A stretch of DNA of 64,000 bases from Trochalopteron elliotii (Eukaryota > Chordata > Aves > Passeriformes > Leiothrichidae), in NCBI GenBank assembly GCA_024734555.1, contig JANPWX010000202.1:558001-622000 (forward strand). The letters are read 5' to 3'. The notes under the pieces are model-generated. The model was not told where the DNA came from, ran no database searches, and was given only the letters and a program-made list of their open reading frames with translations. The position numbers and the translations under genes were made by a program. This document shows, in pieces, positions 25,799 through 38,490 of the stretch. The first letter of the stretch is position 1; the number at the start of each line of letters is the position of its first letter.

Positions 25799-26085
25799 AC
25801 AATCACTGAATCATTTGGGTTGGAAACGTGAGATCTTAAAGCCCAGCCATTACCCAGCACTGACAGACTCACCACTAACTCATCTCCTCAGGTGGATTTT
25901 AAATACCTCCAGGGCTGGTGACTCCACCCCTTCTCTGGGCATCCTGTTCCAATGCTTAACAACCACTTCAGTGATGAAATTTTTCCTAACATCCAATCTA
26001 AAGATCCCCTGGTGCAACTTGAAGCCATTTCCTCTTGTCCTGTTACTTGGAAGAAGACACCAACAACTGTGACTGCCTCTTAATT
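25799..26085 (-). mobile_element. Degenerate CR1 LINE fragment
   Basis: The reversed 3' end ('aatcactgaatcatttgggt') is followed by diverged versions of the CR1 boxes: 'tacctccagggctggtgact', 'cttctctgggcatcctgttc', 'tttttcctaacatccaatct' and 'tttcctcttgtcctgttact'. It differs from the consensus far more than the copies at 12.0 and 24.5 kb, so it is probably older or from a different subfamily. The 5' edge is uncertain; similarity fades after about 26070. The 148-codon plus-strand frame over it is antisense CR1, not a gene. Confidence 0.85.
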
Positions 26086-27930
26086 TGGGCACGTGAGCTA
26101 ATGTGAAGAAGGCCCTCCCTGTCCCTGCCTGTGGGACCATCTCAAGTTCCCCTAAGTCCCTAATGGCAGTCACAGGAGTGACTTTTACCTTCTCTGCTGT
26201 CAATTCACAGGTGTGCACAATTCCCCTACTCACTTTCCATCCATTTCCCTGTCAGCCCAACACTGGCCTGACTGAAGGCAAAAAAAAAAAAAAATTATCT
26301 TCCAAAGAAGCAGGGTTCAAACCAAACTTTTGAATTGGAATCACATGAAAAAAAAAATCCTCTGAAACATATTTTGATGACAACAATAGAAAAAAGATGA
26401 TTTGCCAAAGCACTGCAAGAAACTTCCCCCAGCTGGACAGGGATATTTACAGTGAGCCTTCAAGAAGTCCACTGTGAAATCCTCTGTTGCTTCCTTCCAA
26501 CCCTGCTCTTTGCCCCTCTATTTCTATGCCACATTTTGCTCTGTTATAACTTCCCAAATGTTGCTTTATTGTGAAAATAAGATGGATCTGTCCCCACTTA
26601 ATTCTTTAAGTCACTGCAGTTGCTAAATGCATGTCTCACACTGACTGAAGGGTCCAGCTTTTTAAGTTGACTTCTGTGCCCAGAAGAACCTCTTCATTCC
26701 TTTCATGATCTTTTCTCCCTGGTTTTGATGTCAGTCTTGCTTTGTGGGACTAAAGCACTCAAGAGGAAAAGCAGCTGAAGTTGCCAAGAGTGTCTTAAGA
26801 GTGTCTGCTGCTCTCTGCAGAGCAGAGATTTAATAATGAAGGTCACCCCAGAAATTTTATGGTTAATTTTTATCTTTTTCTACAAAATAAACAACTCTTT
26901 TTCAGAATGCAGAACTATAGCAATTTTTTTCCTGTGTATTGAAAAAAAAATCACATTGTTACAAAACAATTGCCCTGGCCATCATTTTTACTAAATAAGT
27001 CTCAGTATTTGATTTCTTTTTTACTGAAAAAAAATGAGAAATTTAATTGCTTCAGCCTATTGGCAATTATTTAGGTGAAAACATTCCCACCTGTGCTGTA
27101 TCTGCCAATACAGCACAGAACAAGAAAATTTTCCCTAGAAAAGTGAAAAAAGGCCCAGAAAGCTTGACACATACTTTCTTATTCTTTCTCTCAGTTGTAC
27201 TTTTTTATAGATACATAATTTGGTGATGAAATGCATTTACCATCAGTACTATACTCAATTTAACAGTCAGCTTTTTCTTGCAGCAAAACCTGTAGCTCCT
27301 TTCTCCCTGAGCTGCTTGCTGCCTGCAGCTGGGAAAGCTTTTCCCATGGCTCCCAATTAGCTGCCTACCCAAGCTGTCTTTTCCAACAGGATTAGATATC
27401 CAAGATTCCCTTCATATGTTTCCCTGCTGCCTGCTGCACTTTCATTTGCATTTCCAGCCATATCCTTCACAAGTGGTCTGCCACGTGGTTATGCAGGAGG
27501 TTTGCAGGATCTGTGAGCCTGTTGCAGGGTGCAGGGGTGTGTGGGTTTTGCACAGCCTGGGTTTTGGTAGCTGGGGGGGCCACAGGGGTGTGGCTCCTGT
27601 GAGGAGCTGCTGGAAGCTTCCACCATGTCCAGCAGAGCCAATCCCTGGTGGTTCTGAAGATGGACACACTGCTGACCAAGGCTGGGCCAATTGGAAATGA
27701 TGGTAACACCTCTGTGATAACATATTTAAGAAGAAAACCAAAACAAAGGGCACAGAGTTGTTCTTCTAGCCAGAGAAGAGGAGGAGGTGAGAACATGTGA
27801 GGGAAACAACATGGGAACACCAAGGTCAGTACAGAAGGAGGGGCAGGAGGTGCTCCAGGTGCTGGAGCTGAGATTCCTCTGCAGGCTGTGGTGAGACCTT
27901 GGTGAAGCAGCTGTGCCCCAGGAAGCCACA
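26086..27930. other. Gene-free stretch with A15 tract
   Basis: A15 lies at 26280-26294, but the DNA before it resembles no processed transcript. The part from 26.9 to 27.3 kb is AT-rich. Nothing else was recognised. Confidence 0.5.
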
Positions 27931-28100
27931 GGAATCCATGCACAGCCCCTGGGGATCCACAGGGATGCAGAGATCCACCCACAGCCCCTGGGGATCCACA
28001 GGGATGCAGAGATCCACCCACAGCCCCTGGGGATCCACAGGGATGCAGAGATCCACCCACAGCCCCTGGGGATCCATGGGGGATGCAGGGATCCATGCAC
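27931..28100. repeat. 39-bp minisatellite, four units
   Basis: The word cacagccc starts at 27941, 27980, 28019 and 28058, giving an exact 39-base period. Units are near identical, with divergence only in the first and last. Each unit contains ggggatcca and agagatcca, so short gatcc-centred sub-repeats occur within it. The period is a multiple of three and free of stops in several frames, which creates long artificial open frames on both strands (211 codons on the minus strand, a repeating 13-residue peptide). The near identity suggests recent expansion and likely length polymorphism. Confidence 0.95.
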
Positions 28101-29499
28101 ATGATGGGAAGGAGAGCAGTGCTGAGAGGAAAAAGGTGTTTTAAAGCCTTATTTTACTTGTCATTACCCTCTTCTTGTTAGTAACAAATCCACTTTGCAA
28201 CTTTAGTTGGGCCTGTTTTGCCCTTGAAGTGTTTTCTCCTGGTCCTTATCTCAACTCAGGAACTCTTCTTTAATGTTTTTTTCCTCTCCACTGCCCAGCT
28301 GTGGCAGAGAAGAACAGCTTTTGTGGGTTCCTGGCTTTGGGCCAGTGTCAAACCATGACAAAAGGCCAAAGCTTCTGCAACCTCTGACTGCTCCAGCTTC
28401 ATGTCTCCAATTTTCCCAGGGCAGAGGGATGCTGGTGCAGTCTGTGGATTTCCCATGGCACAGTGGTACCTGGTTGAAGTGCTGGGGCCTGGGCAGAGCT
28501 GAATGTGGTGTTGTCTTCCCCCCTGGGCTGCAGGTCAGTGTCAGGGTGCACTGGGAAAAAAAATTAAAGGAAAAAAAATCTCAAATTTCTACCACTATTC
28601 TCAGTGTTCTGTTATTTAAGTCTTGTGGGCAGGCACTCACTATTGAAAACTTATTTCTAGACAGAATCTGGTAATGAGCTCCCACTTAGCTGATGATCAG
28701 TTTCTAAAAATAATTACTCTGAAATTAATGATGCAGAGTGGGTTTTTTTTGTTTAATCATGCTATCTTTATACCAAGGTACACCAGAATTATCAGATCAT
28801 CTCTAACAAGATCATTCACTGTAGTCTGAGATCATAATTCTTAGACTAAACTGAAAGCATTACCTTAAACCTGCAGCAAAGGGCAGCTTCATGCTTGTTG
28901 CACTTGATGCTCCCTGTGTAACAGCATTTTTGACCCTGTATTTTGAAACGTATGAGCTTTTAAATGTAGCTGAAATGCAAAGAAAAAAACCTAAGGAGGA
29001 AAATGAGCTTTGCACTGGGTGATTCTGCTGCATGTTTAAATATTTCCATGGAATTTGGATTGTAAATAAGACAAAGGGGTGGGAAACAGCTGTGTGTCTC
29101 CAGCTCCTGCAGAAGCCAGAACCAAGTCTGAGCTCTCAGCAGTTGGTGAGCTGAGCACTGCTAAATTGAGCAAACCTCTTTGTCTAACAGGCTGATCAGA
29201 GCAGAGAGAATTAGGAGCTTAAAAACTAAAATCCCCTTTGGTTCAGTTCCTCTGGATCTGGTGGCTGTCCCTTGGATCCCTCTGTGCCTGTGAGCTGTGG
29301 GAATGGTGTCAGTGTGAAGTGAGTGCATGCTCTGGAAGGCAGAGGGGTATTTTTCATTGCACTCAGGAGTGTCCCGTGCTGTAATGACTTCTTTGGCCTA
29401 CTTTCTGTTTAATGTCACTGGTGTATAAAAAGCGTTTTTTGTGCTTTTAGTGTCTTTTCTTAAGGAAAAGAAATTTTCAGGCTCATTCACTTTCAAACT
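28101..29499. other. Gene-free stretch
   Basis: No gene or mobile element was recognised. A 133-codon plus-strand frame (28273-28674) has no domain. Confidence 0.5.
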
Positions 29500-30060
29500 T
29501 CAGGTCACTGCAGCATCCAGATATCAACTTATCAGTGTTCATTAACAGCCAAGGAAAACCATTAGGTTCTGAGGCACTCTGCTTTTGTCTTTTGCAGAGA
29601 TCACTTAGCTGCAGATAACTAGGGGGATGCCTGAGAAAAGGAGCAATTACAGATAATCAATAATCCTCAAATGGCAGCAATTAAAATTCTGAAGAAAATA
29701 TTAAAAAGAAAGCAGGCAAGGTAGTAGCAAATCATCTATCAGCCATTCAGAGAGGTTTTGCAGATCTCAACTTGAAGAAAGGAGGACTTTTTAATTAAAT
29801 CATCATCTGAGAACGCCATTGATCCTTCATGTGCGACAATTTAGAGTGCAAGAAACAGCTTTGAATGGCCATAATCATAAAAGATGTGTTTGTTTTCCCC
29901 AAAAATGAGCCCCTTGCCTGGCTATGTAAAAGAGATGATTCTGCTGAAACAATATGGGAGAGCTCTCTGCTTTTAAATGATCTAATTTCCATCTCCTTTA
30001 GCTGAGATAATTTAGCTCAGTAACATATGCATTTGTTTCCAAATAGAGATGTCTGTAGAC
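29500..30060. promoter_or_regulatory. Candidate conserved non-coding element (AT-rich)
   Basis: AT-rich text is dense in homeodomain-like ATTA/TAAT cores, including a ttaattaaat run near 29792, with isolated retained CpGs such as tgtgcgacaa near 29832. No repeat family or open frame explains it. This is the texture of vertebrate developmental enhancers, but conservation was not tested. Confidence 0.3.
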
Positions 30061-30369
30061 AACATTTTCTGTATAACTTTGTCTCCTGCCCCAAGAAGAT
30101 AAAACCAGTGGATGACTCAGCAGGGCTTGTGTTTCCATGATTTGATGAACTCGAGCAGCTTGACTTAGGAATTGCTTTTTCTCAACTCTAACTAGGGCAC
30201 AAAATTCCGTTTTTAGTGATTCTTTTGGAAGCTCAGCCCTGGAGCCTCCTCTGTCTTGAAGGGGCAGCACAGGTGGGTGTCCTTGAAGAGGTCACCTGCT
30301 GCTTTCAGAAGCAATGGCTGCTTTGGGGCAGTACCTGTCAAGGCTGCACAAGTGCTGCTCCCACTCACT

Positions 30370-30401
30370 GAAGGAAGGAGGAGGAGGAAGAAAAGGAGGG
30401 G
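30370..30401 (+). repeat. Uninterrupted 32-nt polypurine tract
   Basis: Only A and G, in GGA/GGAA units. It may form triplex DNA and lies about 180 bases 5' of a G-quadruplex motif on the same strand. Confidence 0.9.
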
Positions 30402-30582
30402 TTCCTAAATCACTCAGTAGCTGGCCCAGGCTGGGAGGAACTGGAGGTGAGGATGGACTAAGCACTGCCCAATCTGAAGTGGCCTCAGGTAGGGGTGCCT
30501 GTGAGTTTTTCCCTGGGTAGAAGACATGTGGCATCTCTACAGACCTTGGAAACTCACCCACGTTGAAGGGAGAAATCCTGAA

Positions 30583-30603
30583 GGGGTAGGGTTTTTGGGG
30601 GGG
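30583..30603 (+). other. G-quadruplex motif
   Basis: A G4 run, TA, a G3 run, T5 and a G7 run together satisfy the four-run G3 rule if the last run is split by a one-base G loop. This is less strong than the motif at 14.07 kb. Confidence 0.7.
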
Positions 30604-33179
30604 ATTCTTTCTGCTTTTTATTGTGCAAGGTTGTTTTGAGGGGTTTTTTTCAGTGTTTTTTTCCCTTTGTGCCAGTAGAATAGATGGTTTATTGAACTGG
30701 AGAACATTAACTGGCGTGTCTGAGGCTTGGGAGAATAGGAGTGGTTTGCCAGCAAATGTGATTGCAACCTTCTGTGTGTGAAAAGCAGAAAGACTGGGCT
30801 CTGCCAGGGCTTTGTGTGACTAAAACCATTGTGATGGTGATGCTCAGGTTGGTGCTGGAGTTGTGCTGCAGGAGGGGGAGGCTCAGGTGGAGAACTGCAC
30901 TCTGCCTCCCACCCCCAAGTCCCCGTGGAGGCAGGCAGTGGGTTAAAGATCTTTTCTCTTCTTGATTAAATATCTACAGCTGTATTGAAGCTGGTGAGAC
31001 TGCTCACAGGAGAGAGATTAAGTATTCATGCAAGCATTTGCAAGGTGAGCAGTTTGACCTTGCTCTGCCTGATTTCCCTGCCCAGCTGTACAGCAGAGCA
31101 CTGAACATGACCCACCTGTGTCAGAAAGGAAGGATATTTGCACTGTCTGTCCCTAGCCAACTCAGGGTATCAAATATGGGTGCCTGTTGGGACACAGAGG
31201 CTTCTTTTTTGTGTAACCTGCACTTGAATTAGGTGCCTGGGGCAGCCTGAAAGAGATATTCTGAATTGCCATGTCTGTCCCCTTCTGCTGACCTAAACTC
31301 ACAGTTCTTAAGCTTTGCCCAGGGAGCAGGTCCTGCTGTCAAGGGGCAGGCAGGGGTTACAAACCAAGTAAGTGTTATTCCTTTCCTTGTCCAGCTGCTA
31401 AACAACTCCAGAAACCTTCCCTGCAGTACCCTTTGTGCTCGGGGGTTGAGCTGTGGGGCCGCCTCGAGGTACAGCCTTCTCACCAAAATCAGCACACCTG
31501 AAACACTTGTTTAAACAGCCCAAAAGATTTGCATGCAATACATGGGCTGGGTTGGATCCAAACACTGCCTTGCTGTTCATCCTCTGCTCCTTTAAACTGT
31601 GGATAGTTTTTCTAAAAAAGTCAGACGTATTAATTATCACCTGGGAGAGGGGAGATAGTAAGTTTAAAAAACTCAAGGGTTTTTTTTGTAATAATAGGGT
31701 AAAAAATGAAACCTCATAGCCACCTGCAATAGTGGCTATTTAATAAGAGTTGATAAGGAGGCATCATCTCACACACAAATTGCAAAACATTTGTGCTTCT
31801 CTGCTTCCTGCTTTGTCACAGCACACAGCTCTTGCCTCTATACAAACTCTAAATTTTAATTAGATGAGTTTTTCACTCCTTTGATTTGCACCTGCCTGAA
31901 GTACCATCAAGTTGTGCTGTTGACTGCCTTTTCCAAGGCTGATAAGGGGTGAAGAGCAGGATCCAGCTGATGTTGGGTCCCATATAATGCTTGCAGGCAA
32001 GACAATGTCTTCTCTGCAGACCATGACCTGCACCTGTACTTAGAGAAAAAACAGAATGAAAACAGAAGATGCTCTTTTTCAAAATTTTTCTTTTCTATAA
32101 GGTTTCCATCAGAGCCTCTGCATTTTCCGACCACTGAACATTCCCATGTGCTCTCTAATTTCTGTGATCCCTGTATATTTGTGAGGAGGAAATACTGAGC
32201 CACTTACAAACTGATAGACAGAGTGGCCTCTGTACAGCTGATGCCCTCATTTTCTAGGTCAGAGTAGCATTTAGAGAACTGTCTTTGTCCTTCCTTTGAC
32301 AAAAATGGGGATGCCAATGTCTACATCCTAAAGTAACAAGAGCAGATGGTCCTGCTTGGCTCTGAGATTTCAAACATGTAAATACATGTTTAGCCTTAAA
32401 GAAACACAATAAAATCCCTGAGATTTGGGGGTTTAAATAAACTCCTTGTGTGGTGATGAATCACTAACAACAGTGAAACAAGAAGGGTTTGTAAGGCCTG
32501 GCTGTAACTCCTCCATGGAATTGGCCTTGTTGGAGAAGACAAATTGGAACTAGAAACTTGGAGACAGTGGTTGTGTGCAAGGATGGATCCCAAAGAGAGG
32601 TAAACAGAGCTAAGGAAGCTCTGCTCTGTGAGTCTGATCCAGGAGATCTCTGGTTCTAATTCTTTTTCGAGTCTTTTAAATGCTAATCCCTTGAGCCCTG
32701 CAGAGCATCTCTGCACTCCTTCCCTTGCAGCAAGATGAAATCCAGCTGCTGAGGAGCTGCTGCTTCAATTGGTGCCCCCCTCCCTTGGGGGTAAAAAAAA
32801 GGATAATTGGCTTCATTATCATCCACCCTAACTTGAATCCCCTGCAGCAACAGAGCTACTCTGGGTATGTATAAATGACTCCTCACTTGCCCACATTGGC
32901 ATTTGCTGCTCCAATGTGCTGGCCCAGCTGTCCTTTGGTTTCTCCAGAGAAGCTCAGAAAGACCCAAAAAGTGTCAAAAGGATGATGATACTTTCCAGTA
33001 AGTGGGCTTTCTTTTTTTATCATCTCTGGATGAAGCCTAAGACACATTCTCAAATACACCATCAGCAATACTCTTGGGCTTCTCCTCTTCCTTTCTGCTT
33101 TGGTGTAAAGGTTAAAGCAAAGGCCAGTTTTGCTTGTAACAGGTTTAAAAAGGAGTAGAACTCAAAGGAAGCCTCACCA

Positions 33180-33440
33180 GCACGCCTTGCTTTCCCACCC
33201 AGCAGGCGGGAGCCGTGTGGCAAATTGTTTGTTAAATTGAATCTTGTGTTCTGTGCTCCAGCAGGAGCAAAACAAGAGGTGCCACAATTACAGCTTCATT
33301 CCCTGATTACCTGCCTCAGCATGGCAGCAATAAGCGTTCACAATTTGTCGCTGCATGGCCAATTCATCTTCAAACTGAAGAGGCATCTTAATTGTATCCA
33401 CTAATAGTCAGCTTCAATCAAAAATCACTGGGAGTCACTA
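33180..33440. promoter_or_regulatory. Candidate conserved non-coding element
   Basis: Text with retained CpGs in AT-rich context (aagcgttcac, tttgtcgctg), several TTAAT/ATTA cores and no repeat signature. No open frame spans it. It resembles developmental enhancer sequence; conservation is untested. Confidence 0.35.
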
Positions 33441-35214
33441 CAGCTAGACTGGCTGGGGCTCCCAGCTCCTGCTTTTTGCTGGTTAAGGAATTCAAATGAG
33501 ATCATTGTGGTTTAATTTATATGTACAATCAACAACAGGGGGAGGAGGGGGGCAGTAGCAGCCACATAAACTCTGGGGCATCTTTATCACTTGGCATTAA
33601 GCTGGGGAGACAGGACAGCTGGGATTTATGGGTTGGTGCATGTGGCTCCTTTTTATGGCTTTTGCATGATTTAGGCAGAGCTGGGCTTGTGGATGGAAAA
33701 ACTGATGTGACAGAGGGTCTTGGGTTTTAATTTTGCAGTTCCTGTTGATGACAATAGTCATAAATTTCAAGGTGAGGCTGCAGCTTTCAATTATTGGTGC
33801 AGAGATGCAAATGTCAGCAAGCAGAGTGAGAGCAAATCCTTTTCCAAAGCAAATGTTTGGGTGTGAGAGTCTGCAAAAGTTGCTTGATTAATTCTGAATC
33901 TTTTCCCATTTTGTGGCAGACTGAGATTAAACCTTCAGGCTCTTGGGTTCAGCAACTGGGCACAGCACTGAACAATCTCCCCTTTTCACAAGTCCTGAGG
34001 ACTTTCCTCTCTCGTGAGTAGTTCTGGCTCTCAGGGTATAGCCACCCTCTCAGGGCACCTGGAGGTGGAATGCATGTGCTGAGCTTGAGCTGGGGATGCA
34101 CAAGGGTGGCATGGAAGCAGGATAGGGCAAGCAGAACCTATAAGGAAGAGGTGAGATTTCCCTAACTAGAGAGGGACCTGTGTCTGCTTTTCCACCCCAT
34201 TAAATCACACTGTGGATCGATAGCAGACAAATGATTCTGGTTGCCAGTGGCTAGTTTGTGAGATTTTTCTTCATTAGTGTTTCAGCTGAAGTGCTGCTGT
34301 GGAGGGGCAAGGATACAACTAATTTAATTTGTCTCCTTGATGATACTTACCCAGATATGTAAACCCTGCTTACCAGGGCTTTTTGGTTAAGCTCCTCCTA
34401 TCAGAAGACTTCAGCTCCCCTTGCAAACACCCACTTACAGCTGAAAGGCTTCAGAATTACTGTAGCAGTGAAGAGCTTTACATGGTAACTTGAAGAGAGG
34501 GCGTGCTGGAAGAGATGGGTCAGTGAGTTTGAACTGCTGTGTGGCACTGGGAGGCATAGGAGGAAATGGTAAGTGCTGGGGGACAAAGGAAGCCTCAGCA
34601 GGAAGTCGACAAATCTCAGCTCCTAAGTCCTGCAGAAACCTCATGTCCTTTCATGTCACAAATAAGGATTGAGCACAGAGCTCTGGAACCCTCTCCCTTG
34701 CTGCTCTGTTGACCTCCAGGATCAGGAAAGAAAAATGTTTCTGTAGCACCCTGAAGGCTCAGGAGAAGCTGCTTCACCCTACGGTGGGTGTGCAAACACT
34801 GACGTGCACTCCCAGCCTCTCCCCAGCTGGGGGTTCCTGCTGGTGCTCCTGCATGGCTGGGAAATCAAAAGCACTTCCACCAAATAAATAAAACTGCTAT
34901 GAGATTTCCTCCTTCCTCTGCCTGCCAGCATCTCTGAGGACAGGTGATGTTTAATAGCTTTGTTCTCTGCTATTACCTTCACTGCTTCTTTTGTGTGGGT
35001 TTTTTCCTTGTGTGAATTCCATTTTCACTGTAACAAACTCCTTTCCTTGCTCCTTGTTGCCCCTTGCATCTCCACTTCCTTAGAACTGAGCACCTGTGTC
35101 CTCTCTCCCTGCTTTTTCTTCTTTTCACTGTACTTCTGAATTACTTGACACAGCACCCAGCTCCCTGCCCTGTGTGACCTGTCCTGCCCATAGACCTCAG
35201 CCTGTTTTCTGTTA
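33441..35214. other. Gene-free stretch
   Basis: Nothing was recognised. A G-rich patch (33538-33553) lacks the four separated runs of a canonical G-quadruplex. Confidence 0.5.
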
Positions 35215-35357
35215 GATCCATCCCTGGAAACACTCAAGGCCAGGCTCCACAGGGCTCTGTCCAACCTGGTCTGGGGGAAGGTGTCTCTGCTTATTGGAAG
35301 GGGGTTGGACTGGAGGGCCTTTAAAGGTCCTTTCCAATCCAAACCTATGATTCTGTG
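35215..35357 (+). mobile_element. Short CR1 LINE fragment, 3' end
   Basis: Shows 'gaaacactcaaggccaggct', 'gtccaacctggtctggggg', 'gggttggactggagggcctt' and the 3' end 'ctatgattctgtgg'. Only the last 140 or so bases of CR1 are present. Confidence 0.93.
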
Positions 35358-38224
35358 GCTGCTGAGCCCCATACACTCTGCCCAGGGGGGTTTTATTTGC
35401 AATATCCACAGGTTTTCAGACCTAGGGCTAAGGTTCAGCTGCTGGTGCTTTTTCAAAGCCAACTAGATGAAGGTGAAAGAATTCCATCACCTTGTTGGCA
35501 TGTTTCTCATGCCAGACACACCAATAAACAGGAGAAGTGCTGGATAAAGACCAGAGGAGTTTGCAATTAACACATTAAAGAGATCTACTGCCTGCAGGAT
35601 GGAAAGCAGAGTAGGAAGCGCAAACCCCGTGCAATGTGACCGTGGCTTTGTGTTGGTGATTTGATTTATGCCAATGGTAAAAGGCCCATGGGAAGCTGAT
35701 GCTGCCTTGTAAACTCCTTTTCCTTTCATGTAAACTACTTCCCACAGTCTGGCACCAAACAGATAATTTCCCTCTCCTTCTTGTCTCTTTATAACAGCAT
35801 AATCTTCATGATCTGATTCCTGCTTTTACTGTGTACTCGCTCAATGCTAAACAAACTTCTGTACATGTGCCAGGCAGTATTTTGTTGACAAAAAATCACT
35901 TTGTCACTAGAATTATGTGTATGTGCCTGATGAAATGCCTTCAACTGACAGAATCCTTTTAGTCACATAAATTTACTCAACTAAATGATATTAGAAGGAT
36001 TAAACCAAGAATTTCATCAAACTCCCTGCTCTAAGGAAAGAATTTCATTGATCCTCTCTGAAGCTGGGGAGACCTGTGCAGTCAAATGCATTTATTTGAT
36101 GAACAAGTCTGCCATGGCCTTAAAATTGCTGCAGCAGAACACAGAGATGCAGGGATGTATTAGATGAGCAAACTGATGAGGTGGGATCAGGACTGAAGTT
36201 TCTCTGTGAGATGTGGCACTATGGGGAAGTTGGTTTTTGGGTATCAGGTCTCCGTGATCATCACAAGAAGTGAGGCTTTGGTCCTCATATGACTCTCATA
36301 ATAGAAAACCTGAGATTGAAAGAAAGTTAATTTTTTCAGATGTGGGAAGGAAAAAGCCAACATGCAAAAACCAGAATAAGCAAACACTGTAAATGTATTA
36401 GTGTTTCCCCCTTTTTTTTGAGATTTTCTGCTTCATGATCAGCTCTCCTGAATGTTTTCCTAGGGCAGGCTTGGCTGCTGCTCTGTGAGTAGCAATGCTA
36501 AGGCAGGGAAATGCTCTGCTTGTCTCTCCTGCAGCACCTTTAAATTTGTGTGCTCAGTGGTGGAAGGAATTGGGTATGTAGGAAGGAAAGAAAAAACCCT
36601 GTCATTCTTTGTACCCAGGGAGGTCACAGAGACTGAAAACACTGCTTGCTTTCCTGTATGGTGATGTCTAATGATATGCTGTCATCTCTTCTGCCATAGA
36701 AAGCCTTGATTTCCCCTCTTGGGTCCTTCTACAGCTGGATGATGGGTGAAAAGGGATCTCCAGGGGTTCATCTCTGCTGGGAGCCTGCATACAGCTATAA
36801 TAATTAGTAATAATGCCCCAAATTATTATTCCTGGCTGTGTTCTGATGAGGCTGTGAAAACCTTTTGCACAGGGAGATAAGAACTGATCAGCCTGAGTCT
36901 GTCTCGTACCAGTGTAAGGCAGTTTATTTGGAGCATTACTTTGATTTTTTTTCCCTAGAGTGCTGGGTTTGGAGAAATCAAGCCATAAGGGTTATTTATA
37001 TTTTTTATTCCTTATGTGGATGCAGAGCCAGGATAAAGCCACCTGCAAATTCATCTGGGCATTTACACCCCTTGTGGAAATTTCTGGCTTGTGACTCGCT
37101 GCTGTTACCTCTAATGAAGTGGTTTTTTTATAACTGTTTTTGTGTTGGAGTGAGATTCCACACAGATTCTCAGTGTGACTCTTCCCAGGGGTTCTGCTCC
37201 CATGCATGTGTTCCCTCCATGTCCTTCTGTCTGGGAAACATGCAGGGACTTTGCCCCACCTCTATTCTCCGTGGTGACCAGACAGGGGATGCAACCAAGG
37301 CCTGGCAGGAAATTAATGCTGCATTAGTTATCTGCTCCTTCTCTGACATGCAAGTCAGTATTTTTGTACTTAAGCCTTAAAAATGCCACAAGGTATGTCT
37401 GTGAAGTCAAAAACCCACTGATTTAAAGTCTGCTATTGAATAAGGGTAAGTGTGTATATGGTGTTGGAGCTGGTGCTGCTTTCTCTTCAGGCAGGGTTTC
37501 TTCGCTTTGCCAACTGATTCATCTCTAAAATAAACAACCAGTGTTGAAATTAAAGCACATTAATATAGCTCATTTGTAAATAAAAAGGAGAGTTAGCCAG
37601 ACAGAACAGAAACATAAATAGAGACCAAATGTTGTAATATAATGAGAGACGATGCTCCTGTTTAGAAAAAGACTTTCCTTCCCCTGCATGCTCATGGTAA
37701 TGGAGCAGGAGGCACGTGGCCTGCTGGTATACTAGAAATGCCATTGCCTAGTACTGCAAACTGTGGAGATAAATCTGTTATTTGAATGTTCATCAATTAT
37801 AAAAAGCATTTTGAAGGTCCACAGCAATTATCCACTCGAGGGGTTTTCCTGGAAACTCTTCTCAGAAAAGTTTATTTTGGTAAATTGCAAATACCCTGTC
37901 AAGCCTGGGGGAGGAGAGGGAGAAAGAAACCCAAACCTCCACTGCTTCCCCCTGCAAATCACCTGAGTGTGTGGAGGTGGTTTGGGGGTTTAATAACTTG
38001 CAGTAAAGAGATGTTATGGTCACAGCCAGGTAATTTGGGGGATGTGGCTGAGTGCTGCAGCTCCTGGGTAAGGCCAGCTCGTGGATGGATATTAAGACAG
38101 AGATTATTCCATGAAATGCACTCAAGCCACACGGGGAAGAATTAATTGACACCTAGATGTATTGGGGGTAGGGACAGTGACAACATATGATAAATGAAGC
38201 ACACAGCAGTGAGAGCAGATGTAT
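35358..38224. other. Gene-free stretch
   Basis: The longest non-repeat open frame of the window (plus, 36865-37380, 171 codons) lies here. Its product is rich in Cys and aromatic residues, has no recognisable domain or signal, and no splice or promoter context supports it. The AT-rich part at 37540-37750 may be weakly constrained. Confidence 0.5.
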
Positions 38225-38490
38225 GCTGGAAGGACAGCATGATAAATGTGCATCTTGATGCTTACAGTGCCTGAGAAAACGCTCCTGATCCGACACCGCT
38301 TCAGTAGCTGCCGTCGTGTCTGAGTACGGCGGGGACTTGATTGATTTAATTAGCTCTCATTAATGGCATTGAAGATAGTTCAACAACAAGCAACGGAGAG
38401 TCGTGCTGAAGTGTTGCATGTTAATTGCTCGATGATTTGTGTTACGGGACGGCTCTTTTGCATAAGTACAAATTAGACGGTGAGTTGTTT
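38225..38490. promoter_or_regulatory. Strong candidate conserved non-coding element
   Basis: Dense retained CpGs (including ctgccgtcgtgtctgagtac and gttacgggacgg) alternate with AT-rich homeodomain text: TAATTA at 38347-38352, cattaatgg just after, TAATTG at 38422-38427 and an octamer-like tttgcata near 38458. A CpG-rich yet AT-balanced block inside CpG-poor DNA is the typical look of a deeply conserved enhancer. No coding frame explains it. Conservation is inferred, not measured. Confidence 0.5.

Larger units (their letters stand above)
30061..33179. other. Gene-free stretch with purine tract and G4
   Basis: Apart from the purine tract and G-quadruplex listed separately, nothing was recognised. 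Frames of up to 106 codons have no domain. Four CpGs fall within about 35 bases near 31440-31470. Confidence 0.5.

Noticed and set aside
25626..26072. 148-codon plus-strand open frame
   Set aside because: Covers antisense CR1 sequence. The same applies to frames over the 12.0, 19.6, 24.5, 35.2 and 55.6 kb CR1 copies.
26280..26294. A15 as the tail of a processed pseudogene
   Set aside because: Upstream sequence matches no known transcript and there is no target-site duplication.
27931..28100. CRISPR-like periodic repeat
   Set aside because: Units are contiguous with no unique spacers, and the context is a vertebrate genome; it is a minisatellite.
27467..28102. 211-codon minus-strand open frame
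   Set aside because: Its N-terminal part is the 39-bp minisatellite read through (13-residue repeat); the rest has no domain.
33538..33553. G-rich run as a G-quadruplex
   Set aside because: Fewer than four separable G3 runs.
36865..37380. 171-codon plus-strand open frame, longest outside repeats
   Set aside because: No recognisable domain, signal or homologue, no promoter or splice context. A frame of this length is plausible by chance when six frames of 64 kb are searched.
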